A DNA stretch of 64,000 nucleotides. It comes from Lutibacter sp. GTDB lineage: Bacteria; Bacteroidota; Bacteroidia; Flavobacteriales; Flavobacteriaceae. Below are positions 9,434 through 18,002 of the stretch, one piece after another. Position 1 is the stretch's first letter. Every line of letters begins with the position of its first letter. The position numbers and the translations under genes are program-made. The notes beneath the pieces are model-generated. The model ran no database searches and was not told the origin of the DNA. It was given only the letters and a program-made list of their open reading frames with translations. The stretch lies in contig NZ_JAUYUD010000085.1 in the NCBI RefSeq assembly GCF_030692605.1, positions 62,001-126,000 of the forward strand, written 5' to 3'.

Positions 9434-10506
9434 TAAACATTTGTGGTTTTAGGCTTTGAGCTCTTATATTCAAGTGATTCGGATTTTCTCCAGCAATCTA
9501 AGGCATAACAGGCCATGGCGGTAGCAAAAATTCCGTCTTGATCGGAAACAAATGAATTTCCTCCTCCATGGGCGTTGTTCCATGAAGCAATCTGGCTGGG
9601 GTCTATCACATCAGGAGCAGGGATTCGCAAAATAAAACTTCCAGCCCAACTTCCATCTTGCAGTTGAGATTTTAGCAAGGCGTTCCCACACCTTGCTCTT
9701 TCTTGATTATAGCCCAAGTACGATAAATGAACAAAAGATTCAAGTGCCAGTGCAGAAGTAAAAGGATCTAAAGTTTCTGATGAATCTTGTCCGAAACCAC
9801 CATTTAGAAGTTGTTGGCGAATCAGCCCCTCGGCAATCTTTCTAGAATTTTCTTCGGGTAAAAACTCTTGTTGCAATGACAACGCTCTTAGCAAAAGCGT
9901 TGATGTATAATATGGACCTCGCCACCAATACGAATTGATAAAGCCTTCACTTGTTTGACTATTTATAAGCCAGTTTAGAATTCCTGGCACTTTTTCATTA
10001 TTGATATCTGCAAGTACCGCTGCTATGGAAACATCAGGGTGGGCAGATGTCCAGCCGGCAATAAAATCATCGCTAGGTGCAGAAATAAATTGACGAATAC
10101 CAGATTCTATTCGGTAGGTTGAAACACCTTTGTTTATAAAATGACTCCACAAAAAAACTTTAGCCTTCTCTAAGGCTAAGCCTGTCAATTCAGGGCTAGA
10201 TTTTAGGGCCAATAAAGACCATGCACTTGAATCTGCATCTGGAGGAACCATGACACTATATGACCAGCCTCCGGAAGAGTGGCGGGATTTTAAAAGAAAA
10301 TTTTGTGATTTTTTTATGGCCTCGGCGTCTTCACAAAGGGTATAAATATGTGCTAATACAAAACCAGTGACCCATATATCAGATTCCCCTGCCATAGTTG
10401 GGAAACCTCTCCAATTCCCGTTAACAGCTTTAGACAGAAGATATTTTATTCCTTTTTCAATGGCGTTGTCTACAGCCTCAAAGTCAAATTCATGTTTTAA
10501 ATTCAT
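9433..10506 (-). CDS. squalene-cyclase/prenyltransferase-repeat protein (class II terpene cyclase-like)
   Basis: A 357-aa protein made of alpha/alpha repeats with QW-like signatures: SSGGWSYS near 78, LLNGGFGQD near 233, QLQDGSWAG near 281. This is the fold of class II terpene cyclases. A PPDADSSAW stretch (D90, D92, S93) matches the position of the DxDD catalytic motif, with the central Asp kept and the last Asp replaced by Ser. It is about half the size of squalene-hopene cyclase, so it would be a single barrel or a minimal cyclase. First gene of a two-gene operon with the class I-like gene; divergent from the 117-aa gene. Confidence 0.7.
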   Translation of the reverse strand: MNLKHEFDFEAVDNAIEKGIKYLLSKAVNGNWRGFPTMAGESDIWVTGFVLAHIYTLCEDAEAIKKSQNFLLKSRHSSGGWSYSVMVPPDADSSAWSLLALKSSPELTGLALEKAKVFLWSHFINKGVSTYRIESGIRQFISAPSDDFIAGWTSAHPDVSIAAVLADINNEKVPGILNWLINSQTSEGFINSYWWRGPYYTSTLLLRALSLQQEFLPEENSRKIAEGLIRQQLLNGGFGQDSSETLDPFTSALALESFVHLSYLGYNQERARCGNALLKSQLQDGSWAGSFILRIPAPDVIDPSQIASWNNAHGGGNSFVSDQDGIFATAMACYALDCWRKSESLEYKSSKPKTTNV

Positions 10507-10582
10507 TCACTATTAGTTAAAAATAGGTTTTGAAATATACGGAAATTTTCTCGTTCCTTAAAAATTTTGATTATCTTTAAAT

Positions 10583-10603
10583 TATGATTGAAACTCAATC
10601 ATA
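10583..10603. promoter_or_regulatory. perfect 9+9 bp palindrome, candidate operator in the divergent promoter region
   Basis: TATGATTGA, a 3-base spacer (aac), then TCAATCATA: a perfect inverted repeat in the 124-base gap between the divergent terpenoid-enzyme operon and the 117-aa gene. A -7-like TATCTTTA (10572-10579) lies directly upstream on the plus strand, so a bound dimer would cover the presumed start site. It could instead act as an RNA hairpin; there is no T run, so a terminator is unlikely. Confidence 0.55.
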
Positions 10604-10630
10604 GTATTATTAACTACTTAAAACTAAAAA

Positions 10631-10984
10631 ATGGATAGAAAAATCACAATCGAAAAAGGAAATCCAGATGGGACACTAACCCTATCTGATAAGGATGATA
10701 CTAATGGTATCTCCGGCGACCAAATTACTTGGGTTATTGCCCCTAATTCTGGTGTCGCAAGCATTACTAAAATTCATGAAAAAGATGACTCAAATAATGT
10801 TTTCATTGGTGAGCCATCACTGCAACCAGATGGTTCTTGGATGGGAACCTTAATTAATGTTGAAGTTGTAACTATTGAGAAATACTATATAAATTGGACA
10901 ACAGCTGGTGGTGGTTGGCTTGGTCAAGATGGTAAAGGCCTACCTATGACCTACGATCCAAAAATTACGGTTAACCCGAAATAA
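10631..10984 (+). CDS. unrecognised 117-aa protein, probably beta-rich
   Basis: I do not recognise a named family. No signal peptide or membrane segment is visible. The sequence is rich in Asp, Gly, Thr and Val with alternating hydrophobic residues, suggesting a small beta-sandwich. Notable stretches are the GDQITWVIAPNSGVASITKI core (residues 29-48) and the C-terminal YDPKITVNPK. Five bases separate it from the TPR adenylate cyclase, so the two probably form one operon, opposite the terpenoid-enzyme pair across the palindrome. A binding or scaffold role is possible, but nothing in the sequence shows it. Confidence 0.6.
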   Translation: MDRKITIEKGNPDGTLTLSDKDDTNGISGDQITWVIAPNSGVASITKIHEKDDSNNVFIGEPSLQPDGSWMGTLINVEVVTIEKYYINWTTAGGGWLGQDGKGLPMTYDPKITVNPK

Positions 10985-10989
10985 TAATT

Positions 10990-12825
10990 ATGCTGTTTGA
11001 AAGAAAAGCTTGTTACTTGCTAATAGGCTTTTTTTACCTACTAACTAATATTTGTTCTGCCCAAGATCAAAGAGTGGCAGATAGTCTGGCAGTTATCTAT
11101 AAAGCGGATTCTTTAAAGGGCGAAGCTAAATTAGAATTGCTAAGAAACCTGTGTTTTAATGAGGTTAATGACCTTAAAAAGGCCTTACAATTTGCAGAGG
11201 AGTTAATCAACTTGTCCGAACAAATAGACAATAATTATTATAAGGCTCACGGTTATTTTCAAAAGGGAACTAAAAATGCACGGTTAGGAGATTTGGAAGA
11301 AGCTGTAAAGGCTTTTTTTAGGGGTGCAGAAATTGCAAAGAAAGATAAAAATATTAATCTTGAAGGCAGTTCCTATGGAGCTTTAGCTGATATTTATTCC
11401 ATTTCTGACAATCACAAAAATGCGATGCTTTACTATAATAAGGCTATTGCTACCCTACGAAAATCAGATGACACGATTGCCTTGGCGTCCTACATTTTAA
11501 ATGCGGGTGACGCCTTGCTCGCTAACAAAGAATATGATTCGGCCCTAGTGTACTTTAAAGAATCAGGAGCAATTTTTGAACGAGTCAATTACGCAATTGG
11601 GAAAGCCTATAACTTAGGTAATATAGGGATGGTCTATGCCAATATTGGGAAAAATGAACTTGCTGAAAAAAACATCAATGAAGCAATCCGAATATTGGAA
11701 GAATCTGGCGATTACCATCCTATTTGTGTCTATCTTATCTACATGTCCGATATCTATTTAGAAAAGGGAGATCATGGCGCTGCATTAAAGTATGCTCAAA
11801 GAAGTTTAGAATTAGGAGAAAAATATGGATTAAAAGAACAGATCGGTGATGCCAATCTCAAATTATCTGAACTGTACGAAAATGCAGGGAACACAAAAAA
11901 ATCCTTAAAGCATTATAAGGATTACATTGTCTATCGGGATAGTTTGAACAATATCAAATCGGTACAATACATGGCCGATCTACGCACTAATTACGAAGTA
12001 TCTCAAAAGCAAACTGAAGTAAACTTGCTCAGCCAACAAAAAAAGAACCAACGAATAGTTGTAATTGCTACAGTAATTGCAATGTTTTTGATAGGTTTAA
12101 TTGCCATTGGACTATTCAGACGAAATAAATTTATTCAAAAGACCAAACAAATCATTGAGAAAGAAAAAGAGCGTTCCGATAATTTATTGCTGAATATACT
12201 ACCTGAAGAAACAGCTCTTGAGTTAAAAGAAAATGGGAAAGTACTGGCTAAAAAGTTTGAATCTGTTACCGTTTTATTTTCTGACTTTAAAGGTTTTACA
12301 AAGTATTCAGAAAACTTATCTCCAGAATCTTTGGTAGAAACTATTGGTTTTTATTTTTCAAAATTTGATGAAATCACAGAAAAGTATGGCCTAGAAAAAA
12401 TTAAAACCATTGGAGATGCTTATATGTGTGCCGGAGGTTTGCCTTTCCCAACAGAAGATCATGCCTACAAAATGGTAATGGCAGCCTTTGAAATTGCTGA
12501 ATTTGTAGAAAAGACCAAAAAAGATGTAGAAGCCAGTGAAATGACTTTTGATATTCGTATTGGTATTAATACTGGTACTGTTGTAGCTGGTGTAGTGGGA
12601 AGTAAGAAATTTGCCTATGATATTTGGGGAGATACTGTAAATGTTGCCTCTCGAATGGAATCTATGTCTGAACCGGGAAAAATAAATGTATCAGAAAATA
12701 CTTATGAGTTGATAAGGAACGAATTTGACTGTGAGTATAGAGGTGAAATTGAGGTTAAAAATAGAGGGATGATGAAGATGTATTTTGTAAATAACATTAA
12801 AATTGGGAAACTTCGAGTTTTTTAA
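10990..12825 (+). CDS. membrane TPR protein with C-terminal class III adenylate cyclase domain
   Basis: 611 aa. A signal peptide occupies about residues 1-24 (ending CSAQ), followed by roughly six TPR units from about 45 to 320, presumably periplasmic. One transmembrane helix lies near 355-376, followed by a short coiled linker (PEETALELKENGK) and a class III cyclase domain from about 423. All catalytic positions are intact: metal Asp D432 in FSDFKGF and D476 in IGDAY, adenine-type K472 and D544 (FAYDIWG), transition-state N551 and R555 (NVASRME). It should therefore make cAMP in response to something sensed outside. Cotranscribed with the 117-aa gene. Confidence 0.88.
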   Translation: MLFERKACYLLIGFFYLLTNICSAQDQRVADSLAVIYKADSLKGEAKLELLRNLCFNEVNDLKKALQFAEELINLSEQIDNNYYKAHGYFQKGTKNARLGDLEEAVKAFFRGAEIAKKDKNINLEGSSYGALADIYSISDNHKNAMLYYNKAIATLRKSDDTIALASYILNAGDALLANKEYDSALVYFKESGAIFERVNYAIGKAYNLGNIGMVYANIGKNELAEKNINEAIRILEESGDYHPICVYLIYMSDIYLEKGDHGAALKYAQRSLELGEKYGLKEQIGDANLKLSELYENAGNTKKSLKHYKDYIVYRDSLNNIKSVQYMADLRTNYEVSQKQTEVNLLSQQKKNQRIVVIATVIAMFLIGLIAIGLFRRNKFIQKTKQIIEKEKERSDNLLLNILPEETALELKENGKVLAKKFESVTVLFSDFKGFTKYSENLSPESLVETIGFYFSKFDEITEKYGLEKIKTIGDAYMCAGGLPFPTEDHAYKMVMAAFEIAEFVEKTKKDVEASEMTFDIRIGINTGTVVAGVVGSKKFAYDIWGDTVNVASRMESMSEPGKINVSENTYELIRNEFDCEYRGEIEVKNRGMMKMYFVNNIKIGKLRVF

Positions 12826-13132
12826 GATGAAAAAAAGTTAGAATAATAAACACTTTTTTAGATAAAATATGTTCATTGATTGCAAATTAAGTTTTGGCTA
12901 TTTAATTAAATTCAAACTGTAAGACAACCCTTATTTTACTATTTCCATTATTTATATCATTAACAGCTTTGTAGTTTATTGGACTTTGTTTGATTTTGTT
13001 GTTGTGGCAGATCGATTTCTTGGCACAGGGTTTATGTGTGAGCTTGTAATAAGGAAGTTAAATTTAATAACAAAATAAAATCTAAGGTCTTTTATAAATT
13101 CAGAACAACTTTTTCATCAAATTAACATTAAA
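12826..13132. other. gene-free gap of about 300 bases
   Basis: AT-rich, with no ORF of note on either strand and no clear terminator. A stretch at about 13000-13055 (GTGGCAGATCG, then TTGGCACAGGG) is more GC-rich than its surroundings and looks like debris of a former gene or repeat, but I cannot identify it. Confidence 0.4.
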
Positions 13133-14143
13133 CTATTTCAATGTTTGTTGCCATTTCCACGCAGAAAGTAATGCATCATCTAAAGATAATTTTGCAGTCC
13201 AACCTAATTCGGTTTTGGCAATAGTTGTATCGGCATAAGCAGCAGTAATATCACCTAATCTTCGCTCAACAAATTTGTAATTTAGTTTTTTACCTGTTAC
13301 TTTTTCAAAAGAATGAATAATTTCTAATACGGAGTTTCCAGTTCCAGAACCAATATTAAAAACTTCAAAATTAGAGTTGTTTTTAGCATCAATTAATCTT
13401 TTTAAAGCCACAATATGAGCTTGTGCCAAATCAACCACATGAATATAATCTCTTATGGCTGTTCCATCTGGAGTTGGATAATCATTTCCAAAAACAGACA
13501 GTTCTTTACGAATACCAGCAGCAGTTTGTGTTACAAAAGGGATTAAATTTTGTGGAGTACCAATGGGTAATTCTCCAATTTTTGCAGATTCGTGTGAGCC
13601 AATTGGATTAAAATAGCGCAAGGCAATTGCTCTTATATTTGAAACTTTAGTGGTATCTTTTATAATTTCTTCCCCCATTTTTTTTGTGTTTCCATAAGGT
13701 GATTCCGCTGGTTTTACAGTTGCATTTTCTGTTATTGGCAACTCATCGGCTTGTCCGTATACGGTGCAGGATGAACTGAAAATAAAATTCAACACATTAG
13801 TTGCTTTCATTTCTTGCAATAGATAAATCAAAGTGCTAATATTATTTTCATAATATTCTAAAGGTTTTTCAACGCTTTCACCAACTGCTTTTGAAGCTGC
13901 AAAGTGAATTACACCATCTATTTTATTGGTTGAAAAGAAATTTTGAACAGCCTTTTTATCTTTTAAATCAAAATTAAAATAACTTGGTTTTATAGCAGTT
14001 ATTGAAGTTATTTTATCTAAAACGTCTAGTGTTGAATTAGATAAATTGTCAATTATTAGAACTTCAAAACCTTCGTTTTGAAGTTCTACAACTGTATGAG
14101 ATCCAATAAAGCCTAATCCACCAGTTACTAAAATTTTCTTCAT
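13133..14143 (-). CDS. galE: UDP-glucose 4-epimerase
   Basis: Interconverts UDP-glucose and UDP-galactose for surface polysaccharides. Extended SDR fold: GGLGFIGSH at the N-terminus for NAD, a catalytic Ser in the FSSSCTVYGQ segment, and the YGNTK catalytic Tyr-Lys pair about 150 residues in; GTGNSVLEI comes late. I choose ATG 14143, not the TTG one codon upstream. The start overlaps the stop of the DegT-type aminotransferase gene (TGATG), so the two are translationally coupled, suggesting a sugar-nucleotide role for both. About 336 aa, full-length. Confidence 0.95.
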   Translation of the reverse strand: MKKILVTGGLGFIGSHTVVELQNEGFEVLIIDNLSNSTLDVLDKITSITAIKPSYFNFDLKDKKAVQNFFSTNKIDGVIHFAASKAVGESVEKPLEYYENNISTLIYLLQEMKATNVLNFIFSSSCTVYGQADELPITENATVKPAESPYGNTKKMGEEIIKDTTKVSNIRAIALRYFNPIGSHESAKIGELPIGTPQNLIPFVTQTAAGIRKELSVFGNDYPTPDGTAIRDYIHVVDLAQAHIVALKRLIDAKNNSNFEVFNIGSGTGNSVLEIIHSFEKVTGKKLNYKFVERRLGDITAAYADTTIAKTELGWTAKLSLDDALLSAWKWQQTLK

Positions 14144-15273
14144 CAATTAGTTACAAAATTTAAGATAGTATTTATAATAAAATCTTGTTGTTCTTTATCC
14201 AATTCGGTATGCATTGGTAACGAAATTACAGTATCTATCAACTCATTTGTAACTTTAAAATCTGCTTCGTTATAACGATCATCTACATACGCTTTTTGGC
14301 TGTGTAATGGCACAGGGTAATAAATAGCATTTGGAATTCCGTTATCTAATAAATGCTGATGCAATTCGTTGCGTTTTCCATTGGTGATTTGCAAGGTATA
14401 TTGATGAAAAACATGTGTTGTAAATAAACTTGTGGCAGGTGTTATAATGTTTTTGTTTGTTGAAAAAGCAGTTGAATAATAAGCTGCTGCTTTTTGTCGA
14501 GTATTGCAATAGTTATCTAATTCGCGTAATTTAATTCTTAAAATGGCAGCTTGAATACTATCTAGACGAGAATTTACTCCAACTACATCATGGTAATAAC
14601 GTTTGTACATTCCGTGATTTACAATGCCTCTTAATGTATGAGCAAGTTCATCATCATTGGTAAAAATAGCACCTCCATCTCCATAACAGCCTAAATTTTT
14701 AGATGGGAAAAATGAAGTTGTGCCAACAATACCGATAGTGCCAGCTTTCTTTTTTGTGCCATCACTAAATATATAATCTGCACCAATTGCTTGCGCGTTG
14801 TCTTCTATAACATATAAGTTGTGTTTTTTAGCAACTTTTAAAACAGCTTCCATATTTGCGCATTGCCCAAATAAATGAACAGGTACAATTGCTTTTGTTT
14901 TTGTGGTTATCGCCTTTTTTAGGGCTTCAATATCCATGTTAAACGTATCTTTTTTCACATCAACCAAAACAGGAGTTAATTGTAATAAAGCAATAACTTC
15001 AACAGTAGCAGCAAAGGTAAAATCTGCAGTAATAACTTCATCACCAGGTTTTAAATTTAAACCCATCATGGCAATTTGAAGCGCATCTGTACCGTTTGCA
15101 CAAGGAATTACATGTTTTACTCCTAAATAATTTTCTAGCTCTTTTTGAAATTGTTGAACTTCAGGACCATTTATATAAGCCGAAGATTCTAAAACAGCAA
15201 TAATATTTTTATCAACTTGGTCTTTAATTTTGATATATTGACTTTGTAAGTCAACCATTTGTATTTTTTTCAT
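14143..15273 (-). CDS. DegT/DnrJ/EryC1/StrS-family sugar aminotransferase
   Basis: PLP-dependent aminotransferase acting on nucleotide-linked keto-sugars, 376 aa. The DLQSQY start and the segment TTSFFPSKNLGCYGDGG, which carries the PLP lysine, are family hallmarks; GTDALQIAM is the phosphate-binding region. First gene of a two-gene operon with galE, expressed from a good Bacteroidetes promoter 27 bases upstream. The exact sugar product is unknown; there are no other sugar-nucleotide genes next to it, so its role in a surface glycan is inferred. Confidence 0.9.
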   Translation of the reverse strand: MKKIQMVDLQSQYIKIKDQVDKNIIAVLESSAYINGPEVQQFQKELENYLGVKHVIPCANGTDALQIAMMGLNLKPGDEVITADFTFAATVEVIALLQLTPVLVDVKKDTFNMDIEALKKAITTKTKAIVPVHLFGQCANMEAVLKVAKKHNLYVIEDNAQAIGADYIFSDGTKKKAGTIGIVGTTSFFPSKNLGCYGDGGAIFTNDDELAHTLRGIVNHGMYKRYYHDVVGVNSRLDSIQAAILRIKLRELDNYCNTRQKAAAYYSTAFSTNKNIITPATSLFTTHVFHQYTLQITNGKRNELHQHLLDNGIPNAIYYPVPLHSQKAYVDDRYNEADFKVTNELIDTVISLPMHTELDKEQQDFIINTILNFVTN

Positions 15274-15299
15274 TGAAAGTGATTAAGTAATATACTGAA

Positions 15300-15330
15300 C
15301 AAAAATACAATAAAAGGGATTGCAATACAA
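15300..15330 (-). promoter_or_regulatory. Bacteroidetes-type promoter for the DegT-galE operon
   Basis: On the minus strand TATTTTTG (15300-15307) is an exact -7 TAnnTTTG match, and a TTG (15328-15330) lies 20 bases upstream, the expected distance for the -33 element. The best two-part promoter match I found in the window. Confidence 0.6.
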
Positions 15331-15359
15331 TCTAATAATTAGATAACCGCAACAACGTT

Positions 15360-16247
15360 TTATTCAAATAAATTGGAAGATAAATAACGATCACCTCTGT
15401 CTGGAATAACAGTGACAATAACTCCTTTGGTTAAAGTAGAGGCAATTTTGAGTGAAGCAACAACAGCACCTCCGCCACTCATTCCTGCAAAAACACCTTC
15501 TTTTTTAGCAAGTATCTTTGTCATTTCACTAGCTTCTTCCTCACTAATTTCCACAATAGAATCTACTTTTGAAGCATCAAATATTTTAGGTAGAAATTCT
15601 TTCGACCATTTTCTAATTCCAGGAATTCTTGAATTATCAGTTGGTTGAGCGCCAATAATTTGAATGTTCTTGTTTTTTTCTTTCAAAAAAGTTGAAGTTC
15701 CCATAATAGTTCCGGTTGTTCCCATTGCAGAAACAAAATGCGTTATTTCTCCGTTGGTATCTTTCCAAATTTCTGGCCCAGTAGTTTTATAATGTGCTTT
15801 CCAATTATCGTTATTGGCAAATTGATTTAACATATAATAGCCTTTTTCAATTACTTGTTTTTCGGCATAAGTTCTTGATCCTTCAATTCCAATTTCAGCA
15901 TCTGTTAACGTAACTTTTGCTCCATAAGCCCTCATCGTTTGAATACGTTCTTTTGTGGAGTTTTCGGGCATTACTAATTCAATGTTTAGTCCAAATTGTT
16001 GAGCAATCATAGCTAAAGCAATTCCAGTATTTCCGCTTGTTGCTTCAATTAAGTAATCGCCTTTTTTAATTTCATTTCTATTAATAGCTTCGTTAATCAT
16101 ATTAAAAGCGGACCTATCTTTTACGCTACCAGCAGGATTATTACCTTCTATTTTCAAAAATATTGACACGTCTTTTTTGTCGAAAATATTTTTAATTTTT
16201 ACTAAAGGTGTATTACCTATGAAATCACATATAGAATGCCGTATCAT
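15360..16247 (-). CDS. cysM: cysteine synthase (O-acetylserine sulfhydrylase, CysM type)
   Basis: PLP enzyme that makes cysteine from O-acetylserine and sulfide. 295 aa. NNPAGSVKDRSAF carries the PLP lysine near residue 42, EATSGNTGIALAM binds substrate, and GTTGTIMGT holds the cofactor phosphate. The length and the PAGSVKDR form favour the CysM/B class. Its start overlaps the stop of the serine acetyltransferase gene by 4 bases (ATGA), so the two steps of cysteine synthesis are coupled. Confidence 0.93.
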   Translation of the reverse strand: MIRHSICDFIGNTPLVKIKNIFDKKDVSIFLKIEGNNPAGSVKDRSAFNMINEAINRNEIKKGDYLIEATSGNTGIALAMIAQQFGLNIELVMPENSTKERIQTMRAYGAKVTLTDAEIGIEGSRTYAEKQVIEKGYYMLNQFANNDNWKAHYKTTGPEIWKDTNGEITHFVSAMGTTGTIMGTSTFLKEKNKNIQIIGAQPTDNSRIPGIRKWSKEFLPKIFDASKVDSIVEISEEEASEMTKILAKKEGVFAGMSGGGAVVASLKIASTLTKGVIVTVIPDRGDRYLSSNLFE

Positions 16248-17038
16248 TTTTTTTTATTTAGTTTTAACTTAATTTCATTTGTATGGTAAACGATTGAGTT
16301 TTTTGGAACCGATGAGGTAATCCAAACATTTCCACCAATTGTACTGTTTTTACCTATAATAGTTTCACCTCCAAGTATTGTAGCATTTGCGTAAATGGTT
16401 ACATTATCCTCAACAGTTGGATGACGTTTCGTGTTTTTTAATTCCTTTGAAACTTGCAAAGCACCTAAAGTAACACCTTGATAAATTTTCACGTGGTCTT
16501 TAATTATACAGGTTTCACCTATAACCGTTCCAGTTGCGTGATCAATAAAAAATGATTTACCAATAGTTGCCCCTGGATGGATGTCGGTTCCAGTTTTACT
16601 ATGGGCATATTCGCTCATTAACCTTGGAATTAAGGGTGTATTTAATAGTAATAATTCATGACTAAATCTGTAAATAGCTATGGCATAAAACCCTGGGTAT
16701 GCCAAATAAACTTCTTCTATACTAGTGGAAGCAGGATCGTTATTTACCAATTCTTGAGCGTCTAAATTCAAATTTTCTAAAATAGTTGGTAATTTTAATA
16801 AGAAACTTGTCCAAATTTTTTCACAAGAACCATCTTTAATTAAGCAAGCAAGTTTATAAATTTCTTTAAAATCAGTTTCTAATTGTTCAATGTTACTTTT
16901 TACACAAGCTTCCGCATCAAATAAAGTATAGAATAAGTTGTTCGTAAATTTTTCAGTTTTATGTTTTAAACTGAAATTTAAATGAGGTCTATTTTTATTT
17001 GCAATAATTTTATGAATTATTTCTTCTTTTGTTGTCAT
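16244..17038 (-). CDS. cysE: serine O-acetyltransferase
   Basis: Acetylates L-serine with acetyl-CoA, the first step of cysteine synthesis. 264 aa: an N-terminal helical domain (about 1-140) followed by a left-handed beta-helix of hexapeptide repeats. The catalytic region is DIHPGATIGKSFFIDHATG and the later turns read VEDNVTIYANATILGG. This resembles the EpsC/longer SAT type. First gene of the cysE-cysM operon; 48 bases lie between its start and the end of the nitroreductase gene on the same strand. Confidence 0.92.
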   Translation of the reverse strand: MTTKEEIIHKIIANKNRPHLNFSLKHKTEKFTNNLFYTLFDAEACVKSNIEQLETDFKEIYKLACLIKDGSCEKIWTSFLLKLPTILENLNLDAQELVNNDPASTSIEEVYLAYPGFYAIAIYRFSHELLLLNTPLIPRLMSEYAHSKTGTDIHPGATIGKSFFIDHATGTVIGETCIIKDHVKIYQGVTLGALQVSKELKNTKRHPTVEDNVTIYANATILGGETIIGKNSTIGGNVWITSSVPKNSIVYHTNEIKLKLNKKK

Positions 17039-17086
17039 GTTTTTTGTTGACGATTTTAATTTTTGGTCGTAAAAATGTTTAATAGA

Positions 17087-17821
17087 TTACCAATGTTTGT
17101 ACACCTCATTAAAGGGAATTCTAAAACGATCGCCATAAACGCCCTCCGGTTTTCTAATTCCACAAGAAATAATCATATTTATTTCTGAACTAGTGGGAAG
17201 TTTCAGTATTTTTTTAACTCTTAATGAATCAATTCCTTCCATAGGGCACGTGTCGTAACCTTCTGCAGCCATGCTTAACATAAAAGTTTGTGCCGCTAAA
17301 CCTGCACTTTTATGGGCAACTACTCGCATATCTGATTTTCGGAGTTGGCGATAAGTTGGTCTAAATAAACCAGTTATCCACGAGCCAAAATATTTTAAAT
17401 AACCAAAAATTCCTAAAAACTCGCTATAAGCAAATGGCATAATTTTTTTATAATAATTTAATGCAAATTTTTCGCGCTTTGAATATTCTTGTGCTTGTTT
17501 TTTACCAAATAAATGAGTTAAATAAGTTTTATGAGATTTAACTCTATTTTTCCATAAATCTTTTCTAACCACCACAACTACCATTTCTTGGGCTGTTGAT
17601 GCTGCACTCTGGCCTAAACATGCAACAGCTAATTGATCTAAAACATTTTTAGAGGAAATATGGTGAAACTCCCATAATTGCATATTGCTGCTGTTAGGTG
17701 CAAGGGTGGCTTGTTCAATACATTTTTTAACTAATTGGGTATCAATTTGTTTATCATTATCGTACACTCTCACAGATCGACGATAATTTAATGCCTCTAA
17801 AAAGGCTGTTTTATTTTCCAT
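17087..17821 (-). CDS. nitroreductase-family flavoprotein
   Basis: FMN-dependent NAD(P)H oxidoreductase fold of about 244 aa from ATG 17821; an upstream TTG would add six residues and is less likely. The RRSVRVYDNDKQID start and the TLAPNSSNMQLWEF segment bind FMN, and a late SCGIRKPEGVYGDRFR matches the family. A longer central insertion (about residues 100-160, with HLFGKKQAQEYSKREK) sets it apart from short nitroreductases. Physiological substrate unknown. The 160 bases upstream hold no recognised feature. Confidence 0.85.
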   Translation of the reverse strand: MENKTAFLEALNYRRSVRVYDNDKQIDTQLVKKCIEQATLAPNSSNMQLWEFHHISSKNVLDQLAVACLGQSAASTAQEMVVVVVRKDLWKNRVKSHKTYLTHLFGKKQAQEYSKREKFALNYYKKIMPFAYSEFLGIFGYLKYFGSWITGLFRPTYRQLRKSDMRVVAHKSAGLAAQTFMLSMAAEGYDTCPMEGIDSLRVKKILKLPTSSEINMIISCGIRKPEGVYGDRFRIPFNEVYKHW

Positions 17822-18002
17822 AAGTGTAAAACTAAACAAAAACTTTTGACTTTAAACTTTTCAAAAATGAAGATTTAACTCTGCTCGCTCACCTGTAATA
17901 GTTTACTGTTTTTTCTTCTTGCTTAAAGATTTCTAATTTTTAAAATTAATTTTTGCCTGTATTACTATTTTCTCTAAATTACTTTTAAACTATAAACTTC
18001 AT

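Noticed and set aside
8417-12825. Link of the island to an encapsulin-type terpene cargo system
   Set aside because: No encapsulin or cyclic-nucleotide-binding shell gene is present; a link through the adenylate cyclase would be speculation.
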